A stretch of DNA of 36,904 nucleotides from Mesorhizobium loti. Its GTDB lineage: Bacteria; Pseudomonadota; Alphaproteobacteria; Rhizobiales; Rhizobiaceae. Shown here piece after piece: positions 23,011 to 31,043 of the stretch. Location of the stretch: the NCBI RefSeq assembly GCF_003148495.1, contig NZ_QGGH01000025.1:1-36904 (forward strand). Direction: 5' to 3'. Each line of letters begins with the position of its first letter. The first letter of the stretch is position 1. Made by a program: the position numbers and the translations under genes. The notes below the pieces were generated by a model. It saw only the letters and a program-made list of their open reading frames with translations, searched no databases and was not told the origin of the DNA.

Positions 23011-24420
23011 TCAAAGCGGCCGCGGCCCTTGTTCCTCGACTGCCTTCAATCGGACCACTGAAACCGAGCAAAGGGCTTGTGCCACGACCTTGGTCGAGAC
23101 ACTGCCGAGATGGCGGCGGATTGCCGAGGACGCCCGCGCTCCAACGACGATGTGCCCGGCGTCATTGTGCTCGGCGTAGTTGAGGATCGCATCGGCGGGG
23201 CTGACCGCTTCAAGCACATGATAACTGACGCGGTCTTCCGGCAGATGCAGTGGATGGGCCCAATCCTTGAGCGCGACGAGACGCTTCAAGTAGACTGAGC
23301 GCCCTGTTTCGTCGGTCGCCGGCGTCTCGCCGATGATTTCCGTCTTCAGGACCGTCACGCAGGCCAGCCAGGAATCCTCGCGCGACGCAAGCACGCGGGC
23401 GGTCTCGTTGAGAACCTCGCCTGCCAGCGCATCACTACCATTGGCCAGATCGACTGCGGCAAGAACAATTGACGGTCCGGCCTGCGTTCTCGACAAGGTC
23501 GGCTTGCCGACAAGCGATCTGTCATCCGTCTTGCGAAACAGCTTCTTGATTGCGGCCCACACCCCCTCGTCCTGGGGCTTACGCCTGACAACCACGACCT
23601 GGTCGGGGTTCCTCAGGTCGGACAGAACGTGCGCCGCCTCGACATATCGTCGAGACCTGTCCACCTCCATGCATCGCAGAATGATGGCTTCAAACCACCG
23701 CGGAATGGCGTCGTTGATATCGCGCGGCAGCCTGGGGGTATGATAGAGCCTGCGCTTCATCCCCGCGAAAGTCGCCGGCCGCCCGAACGGCTCCTCGCCC
23801 GTAGCCAGCTGATAGAGGATGCAACCTAATGCAAACAGGTCACTTGCAGGATCGGATCGCTCTCCGAGCACCTGTTCCGGCGAAATATAGGCGGCGGTAC
23901 CCATCGGCACCGAGCTTTCCGCGCCGAGAAGATCGGGAAGCTCTGCATGCCGGGCGAGCCCGAAGTCGAGGAGCACCGCGCCGCGCTCGGCGAGAATGAT
24001 ATTCTCGGGCTTGAGATCGAGATGGACGACCTTCTGCCGGTGCAGGGCGGCGAGTGCCGTTGCGATATCGGTGCCGATCCTTGCCGCCTCGTCCACGGGC
24101 AGCGGCGTGTTGCCTACGAGATCCGCCAGGCCGGTGCCGGCCACGAACTCCATGGCAATATAGGGAACCTGCGCCAGACTGCCGGATGACGCAAAACGCG
24201 GCACATACGGTCCCGACAGGCGTTTCAGGATCAACTCCTCCGCCTCGAAACCGAGGATGACGGAAACATCCCCGCCCGGGTCGAGAAACGGGATCTTCAG
24301 CACAAGCGGGAAATCGTACCGGGGGTTGGTCGCCCGCCAGAGCGAGGCCATGCCGCCGGAGGGCAGCTTTTCGACCAGCTCGAAACCATCGATGACCGCC
24401 CCTGCCTCAAACCGTTGCAT
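23011..24420 (-). CDS. Ser/Thr protein kinase fused to a universal stress protein domain
   Basis: The protein has 469 residues. Residues 10 to about 285 form a Hanks-type kinase: glycine loop at 20-23, Lys42 (VLKIPF), catalytic D135 in HLDLKPEN (Leu in place of the usual Arg of HRD), and D152 in DFG, followed by AYISPEQVLGERSDPASDLFALGCILYQL. From about residue 318 to the end is a USP-like domain (SIVLAAVDLANGS to HIVVGARASSAIRRHLGSVSTKVV), whose nucleotide motif is a variant with Ala for the second Gly. No membrane segment links them. It starts 13 bases after the phosphoesterase gene and is probably in the operon that begins at the ExoX-like gene. Confidence 0.9.
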   Translation of the reverse strand: MQRFEAGAVIDGFELVEKLPSGGMASLWRATNPRYDFPLVLKIPFLDPGGDVSVILGFEAEELILKRLSGPYVPRFASSGSLAQVPYIAMEFVAGTGLADLVGNTPLPVDEAARIGTDIATALAALHRQKVVHLDLKPENIILAERGAVLLDFGLARHAELPDLLGAESSVPMGTAAYISPEQVLGERSDPASDLFALGCILYQLATGEEPFGRPATFAGMKRRLYHTPRLPRDINDAIPRWFEAIILRCMEVDRSRRYVEAAHVLSDLRNPDQVVVVRRKPQDEGVWAAIKKLFRKTDDRSLVGKPTLSRTQAGPSIVLAAVDLANGSDALAGEVLNETARVLASREDSWLACVTVLKTEIIGETPATDETGRSVYLKRLVALKDWAHPLHLPEDRVSYHVLEAVSPADAILNYAEHNDAGHIVVGARASSAIRRHLGSVSTKVVAQALCSVSVVRLKAVEEQGPRPL

Positions 24421-24433
24421 CGAATACGTCTCC

Positions 24434-25177
24434 TTAGCGGCCGATCTTCAGACGCATGCCAAGCCATCCAGGTAGGCCGGCGGCTTGAATCTTGCTGGCT
24501 GTTTCTTCGTAATCATAGGGAACACGAACCATCGTGACCTCGTGTCGCTGCGTGTCGACAAGAACAAAGCACGCCGCCGGGTTGCCGTCGCGCGGTTGGC
24601 CTACCGCGCCGGCGACTACCAGGTGACGCCTGATCTCGGACAACGGCGCCGCCACATTGTCATGCGGCTGAAAATGCGTTGGCCGGCGACCGGGCAGCGC
24701 GTAGTAGATGGCGGGAATGTGGGTGTGGCCGCAGAAAACGAAGCGGGCGTCGCTTGCCGAGAGGCAGCGCTCCGCCGCATCCACGTCGCGTATATAGGGC
24801 CATTTTCCCGACCGCTCGGCGCTTGCGTGCACATACAGACGGTCCTCGGATTGCAGTGAGAGCGGCAGTCCCGCCAGGAAATCAAGATGTGCCGGAGCGA
24901 TACGTTCGCGAGTCCACTGGACTGCGAACCGCGCGTTCTCCGTCATGTTGCTTAGATTCAGCGCCACTGCTTCGTCGTGGTTGCCCATGATGCAAAGCGC
25001 GCCATCAGCCATCAGATGGGCGGCCTTCTCGATCACATAGATGGGATCAGGACCGTAGCCGACCAGATCACCGAGCAATACCAACTCGTCTGGACTACCG
25101 CGTTCGTGGACAGCTTCCATGACCGCGTCGAACGCCTCGCGATTGGCATGGATGTCAGACAGGATTGCAATACGCAT
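24434..25177 (-). CDS. Calcineurin-like metallophosphoesterase
   Basis: The protein has 247 residues. The metal-binding blocks are all present in order: SDIHAN (D8, H10), GDLVGYGPDP, GNHDEAV, VHASAE and CGHTHIPAIY. The GYGPDP form belongs to the small YfcE/ApaH-like group that hydrolyses phosphodiesters or nucleotides with two metal ions, in the cytoplasm. Substrate unknown; a role in removing phosphate from kinase targets is possible given that the kinase-USP gene follows 13 bases later, but this is only inferred from position. Confidence 0.9.
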   Translation of the reverse strand: MRIAILSDIHANREAFDAVMEAVHERGSPDELVLLGDLVGYGPDPIYVIEKAAHLMADGALCIMGNHDEAVALNLSNMTENARFAVQWTRERIAPAHLDFLAGLPLSLQSEDRLYVHASAERSGKWPYIRDVDAAERCLSASDARFVFCGHTHIPAIYYALPGRRPTHFQPHDNVAAPLSEIRRHLVVAGAVGQPRDGNPAACFVLVDTQRHEVTMVRVPYDYEETASKIQAAGLPGWLGMRLKIGR

Positions 25178-25263
25178 TCAACCTTGTCCCAGAGATTGGC
25201 AAAACATGGCAAGGCGCGTGCCACGAGTGATTGATACGGCTGCGTCGCGATCATTGGGGACGG

Positions 25264-25512
25264 CTAAAGCAATTTGCCGTCTCTTTGGGGTGGCGAAACA
25301 TGGCTGAGTGATGCCGAGTCTGGCTCAGCGTCTGCCGTCGCGCCTTTGTAAACCAAGCGTATGACAAAGACGAAGTATCCGACCTGCAGAACGACCAAGT
25401 CGATAATCGCCCAGCCCAGTGCTATCCAGACCGAGCCCGTTACCGCGTAGGTCCACACCGCAACGATGGCCGAGGTGACAAACATTCCCACCACAAACTG
25501 CGGAAGATACAT
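25264..25512 (-). CDS. ExoX-like small membrane protein (exopolysaccharide production repressor family)
   Basis: The protein has 82 residues. Two membrane helices, about residues 5-27 and 29-53, are followed by a polar tail of about 27 residues. The pattern MYLPQFVVGMFVTSAIVAVWTYAVTGSVWIALGWAIIDLVVLQVGYFVFVIRLVYK is close to the rhizobial ExoX/PsiA-type proteins that lower exopolysaccharide synthesis after transcription. The FNR-like box at 25614-25627 lies 108 bases upstream of the start. If correct, low oxygen would reduce costly polysaccharide output. The resemblance is from memory of the family, so the name is tentative. Confidence 0.6.
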   Translation of the reverse strand: MYLPQFVVGMFVTSAIVAVWTYAVTGSVWIALGWAIIDLVVLQVGYFVFVIRLVYKGATADAEPDSASLSHVSPPQRDGKLL

Positions 25513-25613
25513 CGTTGCGCATCAACCGCCCCGGACCTGATATAAGTTCGAAACGGCTCCCCATTGCTATGCAAAAGCTAAGGGGATCATAGGCATCCGG
25601 ATTGGCTTGTGGC

Positions 25614-25627
25614 TTGACGTGGATCAA
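25614..25627. promoter_or_regulatory. FNR/FixK-like box (TTGACGTGGATCAA)
   Basis: One mismatch (TTGAC) with perfect ATCAA. Centre 108 bases from the ExoX-like start. It lies directly after the stop of the 53-residue minus-strand gene (25640), so it is placed to drive the ExoX-like, phosphoesterase and kinase-USP run. Confidence 0.65.
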
Positions 25628-25639
25628 TCAGGCCGGGCG

Positions 25640-25801
25640 TCAGTCAACTGGTTTCTTTTTGATTGTTGCAAATCTGGCCAATTCCTCGGCCAACAGATTT
25701 TTGAGCGTTGCACGACGGTCCGGGTCTGTTTCGGATATGAGCTTGTGCCTGAAATGCTTGATGTTTTCGTGATGTATGTATTCGCGGTAGGGATCCTGCA
25801 T
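25640..25801 (-). CDS. Small soluble protein, 53 residues
   Basis: The ATG at 25799-25801 follows a perfect AGGAGG site about 8 bases upstream. The protein begins MQDPYREYIHHENIKHFRH, continues KLISETDPDRRATLKNLLAEELARFA and ends TIKKKPVD; it is helical and highly charged. Similar short proteins with an opening like DPYREYIHRENI and a TDPxRRxxLxxLLAEE stretch are common in Rhizobiales as far as I recall, with no known function. The good ribosome site and the protein-like pattern make it a real gene. It is divergent from the FixK-like regulator gene 214 bases away. Confidence 0.75.
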   Translation of the reverse strand: MQDPYREYIHHENIKHFRHKLISETDPDRRATLKNLLAEELARFATIKKKPVD

Positions 25802-25922
25802 AACCGTATCCCTCCTTTGGGGAGACGCAACCGCGACGCTAGGCGTCTATTCGGTCCAAGGCCAGCGTAATCGCTCGTTGAAGGCCGTAGCCGCACTTGG
25901 CGGCTGCGAATCCGCTCCGTGT

Positions 25923-25950
25923 TTAAGTAGGTAGTTTCCCGTAGGGATAT
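25923..25950 (+). promoter_or_regulatory. Candidate FixJ-type box upstream of the FixK-like gene
   Basis: The stretch holds AAGTAGGTAGTTTCCC, which resembles the GTA(A/C)GTAG and GTAGTTTCCC elements described for FixJ-regulated fixK promoters in rhizobia, followed by a TCCCGTAGGGA palindrome. It ends 66 bases before the regulator ATG. Recalled consensus, not tested. No fixL or fixJ gene lies in the window. Confidence 0.35.
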
Positions 25951-26015
25951 AACCGAATTTCGCGGCCCCCGGATTCGCGCGATTGCTGTGTTACGGATCA
26001 ACCGGGAAAACAGCC

Positions 26016-26663
26016 ATGCACGCCCCCACGAGTTCCAGAATCTCACTGCTGTCGCATTCTGTGCAACCAAGCCTGCCGGATGCGTTCGACCCGGCGCCGC
26101 TGCAGCCGGTGAGCTTTTTTCCCGCCGGCGCGGAAATCTATGCCCAGGGCGAGAAAGCTGGGGCCTTCTATCAGGTCGAGTTCGGTGCCGTGCGCATCTA
26201 CCGCTTGCTTGCCGACGGTCGCCGGCAGATCAGCACCTTTCACCTCGCCGGAGAGACATTCGGGTTCGAGGCAGACGCAACACATCATTTCTTCGCAGAG
26301 GCAATCAACGCCACGGCTGTCGGCGTTTTGCGGCTCACTACCGGGGCGGACATGTCCCGCCAACTATTGCCCTTGGCGCTGAAGGGTTTGACCCGCGCGC
26401 AGGAGCATCTGCTGGTTCTCGGCCGCCAGAACGCCATCGAACGTGTCGCCGCTTTCCTGGTTGACATGGCGGAGCGGCAGGGCGGCTTGCGGCAGGTTGA
26501 GTTGCCAATGTCGCGTATGGACATCGGCGACTATCTCGGCCTGACCATCGAGACCGTGTCGCGGGTCTTCACCCGGCTGAAGGACAAGGGCGTCATCCGC
26601 CTGCTCAACCTGCGCAGCATCGAAATCGTCAAGCAGGACGTGTTGCAGACCATGGGCGAATGA
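26016..26663 (+). CDS. Crp/Fnr-family regulator, FixK-like (no iron-sulphur cysteines)
   Basis: The protein has 215 residues from the ATG at 26016. An N-terminal cyclic-nucleotide-type beta-barrel (about 28-110: FFPAGAEIYAQGEKAGAFYQVEFGAVRIYRLLADGRRQISTFHLAGETFGFEA) is followed by a dimer helix and a winged helix with E179-TV-S182-R183 in the recognition helix, the E..SR set that reads TTGAT half-sites in FNR and FixK. It has no cysteine at all, so it cannot carry the FNR oxygen-sensing cluster; activity must be set by its level or another signal, as for FixK. It is the obvious reader of the 14 boxes found here. A GNAT gene follows 31 bases later. Confidence 0.9.
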   Translation: MHAPTSSRISLLSHSVQPSLPDAFDPAPLQPVSFFPAGAEIYAQGEKAGAFYQVEFGAVRIYRLLADGRRQISTFHLAGETFGFEADATHHFFAEAINATAVGVLRLTTGADMSRQLLPLALKGLTRAQEHLLVLGRQNAIERVAAFLVDMAERQGGLRQVELPMSRMDIGDYLGLTIETVSRVFTRLKDKGVIRLLNLRSIEIVKQDVLQTMGE

Positions 26664-26694
26664 GGGTGCCTGCCTACGAAAAAGAGAGACGACA

Positions 26695-27252
26695 ATGACG
26701 CCGCAGAACCGGCCTCAGTTCAAGGACCAGATGACGATGGACAATACACTTACCACCCACACCGGCTTTCGCTTCGACGTGCGCCGCGCGCGCGCTGAAG
26801 ATGAGCCGACGCTGGCCGAGTTCTTCACCCATGTGACTCCGGAAGACCTGCGCTTCCGCTTTCTCGGCGCTGTGAAGGAAGTCTCGCATGAACGGCTGGT
26901 GGCGATGACGCGTTCAGATGACGCCCATATCCATAATTTTCTAGCATTCTCGACCGATGGGATGCTGATCGCGGTTGCGACGCTGGCGAGCGATCCGGCC
27001 GATCGAAACGGCGAGGTTGCGATATGCATTCGCGCGGATCGCAAGCATCTGGGCGTTGGCTGGGAGCTGCTCGCCTATATCGCGAAATATGCCGAAGAAC
27101 TCGGCCTCAAAGCGATCGAGTCGATCGAGAGCCGTGAAAACCGTGCTGCGATCGAGGTCGAGCGCGACATGGGTTTCACCGTCACGCCCGATCCCGACGA
27201 TGCGACGCTTGTCCTGGTTCGGCGGGAACTGGGATCGCGATCAGCCGGTTAG
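26695..27252 (+). CDS. GNAT family N-acetyltransferase, Pat C-domain-like
   Basis: The protein has 185 residues. After a 22-residue polar lead comes FRFDVRRARAEDEPTLAEFFTHVTPEDLRFRFLGAVKEVSHERLVAMT, then the acetyl-CoA site around IRADRKHLGVGWELLAYIAKYAEELGLKAIESIESRENRAAIEVERDMGF. The DLRFRFL and GWELL segments closely match the C-terminal GNAT domain of the 893-residue protein at 7852..10533, so it looks like a free-standing version. It probably acetylates protein lysines. It is co-oriented with the FixK-like gene, and its stop codon directly abuts the end of the convergent acetate kinase gene. Confidence 0.85.
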   Translation: MTPQNRPQFKDQMTMDNTLTTHTGFRFDVRRARAEDEPTLAEFFTHVTPEDLRFRFLGAVKEVSHERLVAMTRSDDAHIHNFLAFSTDGMLIAVATLASDPADRNGEVAICIRADRKHLGVGWELLAYIAKYAEELGLKAIESIESRENRAAIEVERDMGFTVTPDPDDATLVLVRRELGSRSAG

Positions 27253-28458
27253 CTATCGTGGCCCCTCCCGGGCCGTTGCGGGCGCGGCAGATCGGAAGAT
27301 GAACATGTCCGTGGCCACAGCGCGTTCTTCATCCGCTGGAATGACAAGCACATCGACGCTGGAATTCGCAGCGCTGACCACCTCCTCGCCTCCTCGGTTT
27401 CGCTCCTCGTCGAGGCCGACCCCAAGCCAGGCCGCGGCGGCGCTGATCCTTTCCCGGACCAAGGGCGCGTTTTCGCCGATGCCGGCAGTGAACACCAGCG
27501 TGTCCAGCCCTCCCATGGCAGCGGCCAACGATCCTATCTCGCGTCCGATCCGATAGACGAAGAGATCGACAGCCTGTGCGGCGGCAAGATCGTCCGAGCC
27601 GATCAGCGTCCGCATATCACCAGATATTCCGGACACACCGAGCAGGCCTGATTGCTCGTAGAGAATCGTGACCAGTTCGTCCCCAGACAGCCGCCGTTCC
27701 TGCAGCAAGTGGAGGATCACCCCCGGGTCCAGCGCGCCGCAACGCGTGCTCATCAGCAGGCCGTCCAGGGTCGAAAATCCCATCGTCGTGGCGATGCTCC
27801 GTCCAGCGTCCATGGCGCACAGGCTGGCGCCGCTGCCGAGATGGGCGACGATCGTACGGCCACCCGCGCGGGTGCCGTAACGATCATGCAGCTTTGCAGC
27901 GATATGGCTGTAAGACAGCCCATGAAAGCCGTAGGACACGATGCCCGCCTCGGACATTGCACGCGGTAGCCCGTAGATTTTGGCGAGCTCCGGCCGGGCT
28001 GAATGAAACGCCGTGTCGAAGCACCCTATCTGGAGGGCCTGCGGCAAGAGTTTTGTGGCCAGCGCGACAAGCTCGAGATTGATTCGTTGGTGGATGGGCG
28101 CCATCGGCTCAAGCAAGCGCAGCGCTTTTAGCGTGCGTTCGTCGAGCCGCGTTGCTTCGGTGAAGTCACGCCCGCCGTGAACGATCCTGTGCCCTACCCT
28201 GTCGATGCGACGCAGGAGATCGTTATCGGCGAGCACGGATGCAACCGCCGCGAACGCCTTGTCCATATCGATCCGTGCTTCGCCCAGGCTCCTATCGATC
28301 TTGGACGCGCTGGCCGCGGCCTCGACACGCAGCCGCGGTTGTTGACCGAGGGAGGAGACATTGCCGCGCAGCAGTACCGGAAGTTGGTCACGCCCTTCGA
28401 AGACCGCGAACTTCAGGCTCGAAGAACCGCCGTTCAGGACCAGGATCGCATCGGTCAT
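27253..28458 (-). CDS. ackA: Acetate kinase
   Basis: The protein has 401 residues, the usual length. Conserved parts: LVLNGGSSSLKFAVF at the N-terminus, GHRIVHGGRDF, FDTAFH, YGFHGLSYSHIA, HLGSGASLCAMDAGRSIATTMGFSTLDGLLMSTRCGALDPG and FTAGIGENAPLVRERI. It converts acetyl phosphate and ADP to acetate and ATP. It lies 39 bases behind the phosphoketolase gene and is the last gene of a leftward run. Together the two make ATP from sugar phosphates without oxygen. Confidence 0.96.
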   Translation of the reverse strand: MTDAILVLNGGSSSLKFAVFEGRDQLPVLLRGNVSSLGQQPRLRVEAAASASKIDRSLGEARIDMDKAFAAVASVLADNDLLRRIDRVGHRIVHGGRDFTEATRLDERTLKALRLLEPMAPIHQRINLELVALATKLLPQALQIGCFDTAFHSARPELAKIYGLPRAMSEAGIVSYGFHGLSYSHIAAKLHDRYGTRAGGRTIVAHLGSGASLCAMDAGRSIATTMGFSTLDGLLMSTRCGALDPGVILHLLQERRLSGDELVTILYEQSGLLGVSGISGDMRTLIGSDDLAAAQAVDLFVYRIGREIGSLAAAMGGLDTLVFTAGIGENAPLVRERISAAAAWLGVGLDEERNRGGEEVVSAANSSVDVLVIPADEERAVATDMFIFRSAAPATAREGPR

Positions 28459-28497
28459 GAAGCCATCCGATATGTTTCCGTCCCTATGTGCTTGAGG

Positions 28498-30921
28498 TCA
28501 ATCTGGACGCTTCAGCGCCGCATCAGCATCCTGTCCCCACTTCCAGTCAAGGATCTCGGGCATATCCTGCCCATGGGCGCGAATATAGGCTCGATGTTCA
28601 AGCAGCTTGCTGTCCATCGCCTGCTTCAGGCCGACCCGCACGCTCTTCAGTCGCGGCACCCAGTCGAGGGCGCTTTGGACGATATGAAAGCGGTCGAGGC
28701 CATTCAGCACCGTCATGTCGAAAGGCGTCGTCGTCGTCCCTTCTTCGTTATAGCCACGCACATGGATGTTGTCGTGGTTGGTGCGCCGATAAGTCAGGCG
28801 ATGGATGGTCCAGGGATAGCCGTGATAGGCAAAGATGACCGGCTTGTCGGTAGTGAACAGCGCGTCGAAATCGCGATCCGACAGACCGTGCGGATGGTAT
28901 TCCTTTGGCTGAAGAGTCATCAGGTCAACGACATTGACCACCCTGATCCTGAGATCGGGAACCTGTTGCCTGAGGATCTGCACCGCGGCCAGCGTTTCTA
29001 GGGTCGGGACGTCGCCAGCGCAAGCCATCACGAGGTCGGGCTCTGCCCCATCGTCAGTTGACGCCCAGTCCCAGATGCCGACCCCTGCCCTGCAGTGAAT
29101 GATTGCCCTATCCATCGACAGCCACTGCCAAGACGGCGGCTTGCCGGCGACGATGACGTTGATGCGGTTCCAGGTCTGCAGCACATGGTCGGTCACGCAC
29201 AACAAGGTGTTGGCGTCCGGTGGCAGGTAGACCCGCACAATATCGGCCTTCTTGTTGAGGGCGACGTCAATGAAGCCGGGGTCCTGATGGCTAAAGCCGT
29301 TGTGTTCCTGATGCCAGACATGGCTGGACAACAGATAATTCAGCGATGCGATCGGCCGCCGCCACGGGATATCGCGGCAGGCATCCAGCCATTTCGCGTG
29401 CTGATTGAACATGGAATCGACGATGTGGATAAACGCCTCGTAGCAGGAAAATAGGCCATGGCGCCCGGTGAGCAGATAGCCTTCCAGCCAACCCTGGCAG
29501 GTGTGCTCAGAGAGGATTTCGAGAACCCGGCCGTCGCGGCCGAGATGGACATCTTCGGGCAGAATCTTTTCCATCCAGGCACGTTCCGTGACCTCGAACA
29601 CGTCTTGAAGCCGGTTCGAGGCGGTCTCGTCCGGGCCGACGATCCGGAAGTTCTCTGAGGCCTCGTTCAACTTCATGACGTCACGCAGGAAACGACCCAT
29701 GACCCGCGTCGACTCAGCCTTGATGGCGCCAGGGCGCTCAAGCGCAATGGCGTGGTCATGCAACGCCGGCAGATCCAGAGACCTTCGCAGAAGGCCGCCA
29801 TTGGCATGCGGGTTGGCGCCCATACGTCTCGTCGCCTGGGGTGCCGTGGCGCGGATCGCAGCGACAGGAGCGCCGGCGGCGTCGAACAGTTCCTCGGGCC
29901 GGTAGCTTTTCAGCCACTCCTCGAGCAGCTTGAGATGGGCCGGGTTTTCCGCAAGGCCAGACAAGGGTACCTGGTGCGAGCGCCAGAAGCCCTCGGTCTT
30001 CAGACCGTCGACCTCTTTCGGTCCCGTCCAGCCCTTGGGGCTGCGCAGCACGATCATTGGCCATTTTGGTCGTGACGCGGTCGCCGCAGCTCCGTTGCGG
30101 GCGGCATGCTGGATAGCCTGGATACTATCAAACGCATCGTCGAGCACGCTCGCCATTCGCTCATGCATCAGCACAGGCTCGTGGCCCTCCACGAACAGCG
30201 GCTCATAGCCGTAGCCGGCAAACAGCGCGCGCAATTCGTCTTCGGGAATGCGGGCCAGAATGGTCGGATTGGCGATCTTGTAGCCGTTCAGATGCAGGAT
30301 CGGCAGCACCGCCCCGTCGCGCGCCGGGTTGAGGAATTTGTTGGAATGCCACGCGGCTGCCAGTGGCCCCGTTTCAGCCTCGCCGTCACCGACGACACAG
30401 GCGACGACAAGGTCGGGATTGTCGAAGGCGGCGCCATAGGCATGCGAAAGTGAATAGCCCAACTCTCCGCCCTCATGAATCGAGCCGGGCACATCCGGTG
30501 CTGCATGGCTCGGGATACCGCCGGGAAACGAAAACTGCCGGAACAGCTTGCGCATCCCCTGCTCGTCCATCGCAATGTCCGGATTGAATTCGCTGTAGGT
30601 GCCTTCCAGATAGGTATTCGCCACCATTGCCGGGCCGCCATGGCCTGGGCCGCAGACATAGATCACATTTGCTTCCCTGAGCCGGATTGCGCGATTGAGG
30701 TGTGCATAGATAAAACTCAAGCCCGGCGACGTTCCCCAGTGGCCGAGCAGGCGCGGCTTGACGTGCTCCAACCGCAACGGTTCGCGCAGCAGCGGATTGT
30801 CGAGCAGGTAAATCTGGCCGATCGTCAGATAGTTGGCAGCACGCCAATAGGCATCGATATCGTGCAACTCGCGATCGGACAGAAGGCCACGGGAAGCTGG
30901 TATTGTCGTATGCTCTGTCAT
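28498..30921 (-). CDS. xfp: Xylulose-5-phosphate/fructose-6-phosphate phosphoketolase
   Basis: The protein has 807 residues, the normal size. It uses thiamine diphosphate to split xylulose 5-phosphate (and perhaps fructose 6-phosphate) into acetyl phosphate and glyceraldehyde 3-phosphate (or erythrose 4-phosphate). Visible hallmarks: LLGHWGTSPGLSFIYAHLNR, YVCGPGHGGPAMVANTYLEGTYSE, EGGELGYSLSHAYGAAFDNPDLVVACVVGDGEAETGPLA and the C-terminal YHGYPWTIHRLTYRRTNHDNIHVRGYNEEGTTTTPFDMTVLN. Its acetyl phosphate feeds the acetate kinase encoded 39 bases downstream. Confidence 0.97.
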   Translation of the reverse strand: MTEHTTIPASRGLLSDRELHDIDAYWRAANYLTIGQIYLLDNPLLREPLRLEHVKPRLLGHWGTSPGLSFIYAHLNRAIRLREANVIYVCGPGHGGPAMVANTYLEGTYSEFNPDIAMDEQGMRKLFRQFSFPGGIPSHAAPDVPGSIHEGGELGYSLSHAYGAAFDNPDLVVACVVGDGEAETGPLAAAWHSNKFLNPARDGAVLPILHLNGYKIANPTILARIPEDELRALFAGYGYEPLFVEGHEPVLMHERMASVLDDAFDSIQAIQHAARNGAAATASRPKWPMIVLRSPKGWTGPKEVDGLKTEGFWRSHQVPLSGLAENPAHLKLLEEWLKSYRPEELFDAAGAPVAAIRATAPQATRRMGANPHANGGLLRRSLDLPALHDHAIALERPGAIKAESTRVMGRFLRDVMKLNEASENFRIVGPDETASNRLQDVFEVTERAWMEKILPEDVHLGRDGRVLEILSEHTCQGWLEGYLLTGRHGLFSCYEAFIHIVDSMFNQHAKWLDACRDIPWRRPIASLNYLLSSHVWHQEHNGFSHQDPGFIDVALNKKADIVRVYLPPDANTLLCVTDHVLQTWNRINVIVAGKPPSWQWLSMDRAIIHCRAGVGIWDWASTDDGAEPDLVMACAGDVPTLETLAAVQILRQQVPDLRIRVVNVVDLMTLQPKEYHPHGLSDRDFDALFTTDKPVIFAYHGYPWTIHRLTYRRTNHDNIHVRGYNEEGTTTTPFDMTVLNGLDRFHIVQSALDWVPRLKSVRVGLKQAMDSKLLEHRAYIRAHGQDMPEILDWKWGQDADAALKRPD

Positions 30922-31043
30922 GTCTGGCTCCCATCGCCTGTTGGCGCCCTGTCGCCGGACTGCGACACGGGCCTGTGTTCTTTGATCTGCAGCGAATGGA
31001 CACCAACGCGTTCGCGCGCTTTCAGTTCATCGCTTCACCGCCT

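Noticed and set aside
25988..26001. GTGTTACGGATCAA just before the regulator start, as an autoregulatory box
   Set aside because: Right half is perfect but the left half matches at 3 of 5 bases; the site is 15 bases before the ATG. Too weak to call.
27260..27274. GGCCC/GGGCC hairpin inside the end of acetate kinase as a terminator for the GNAT gene
   Set aside because: Five-base stem without T-run, within a coding region; could be chance in GC-rich DNA.
30982..30995. TTGATCTGCAGCGA upstream of phosphoketolase as a further FNR box
   Set aside because: Only the left half fits; the right half AGCGA has two or more mismatches to both ATCAA and the CGCAA variant.
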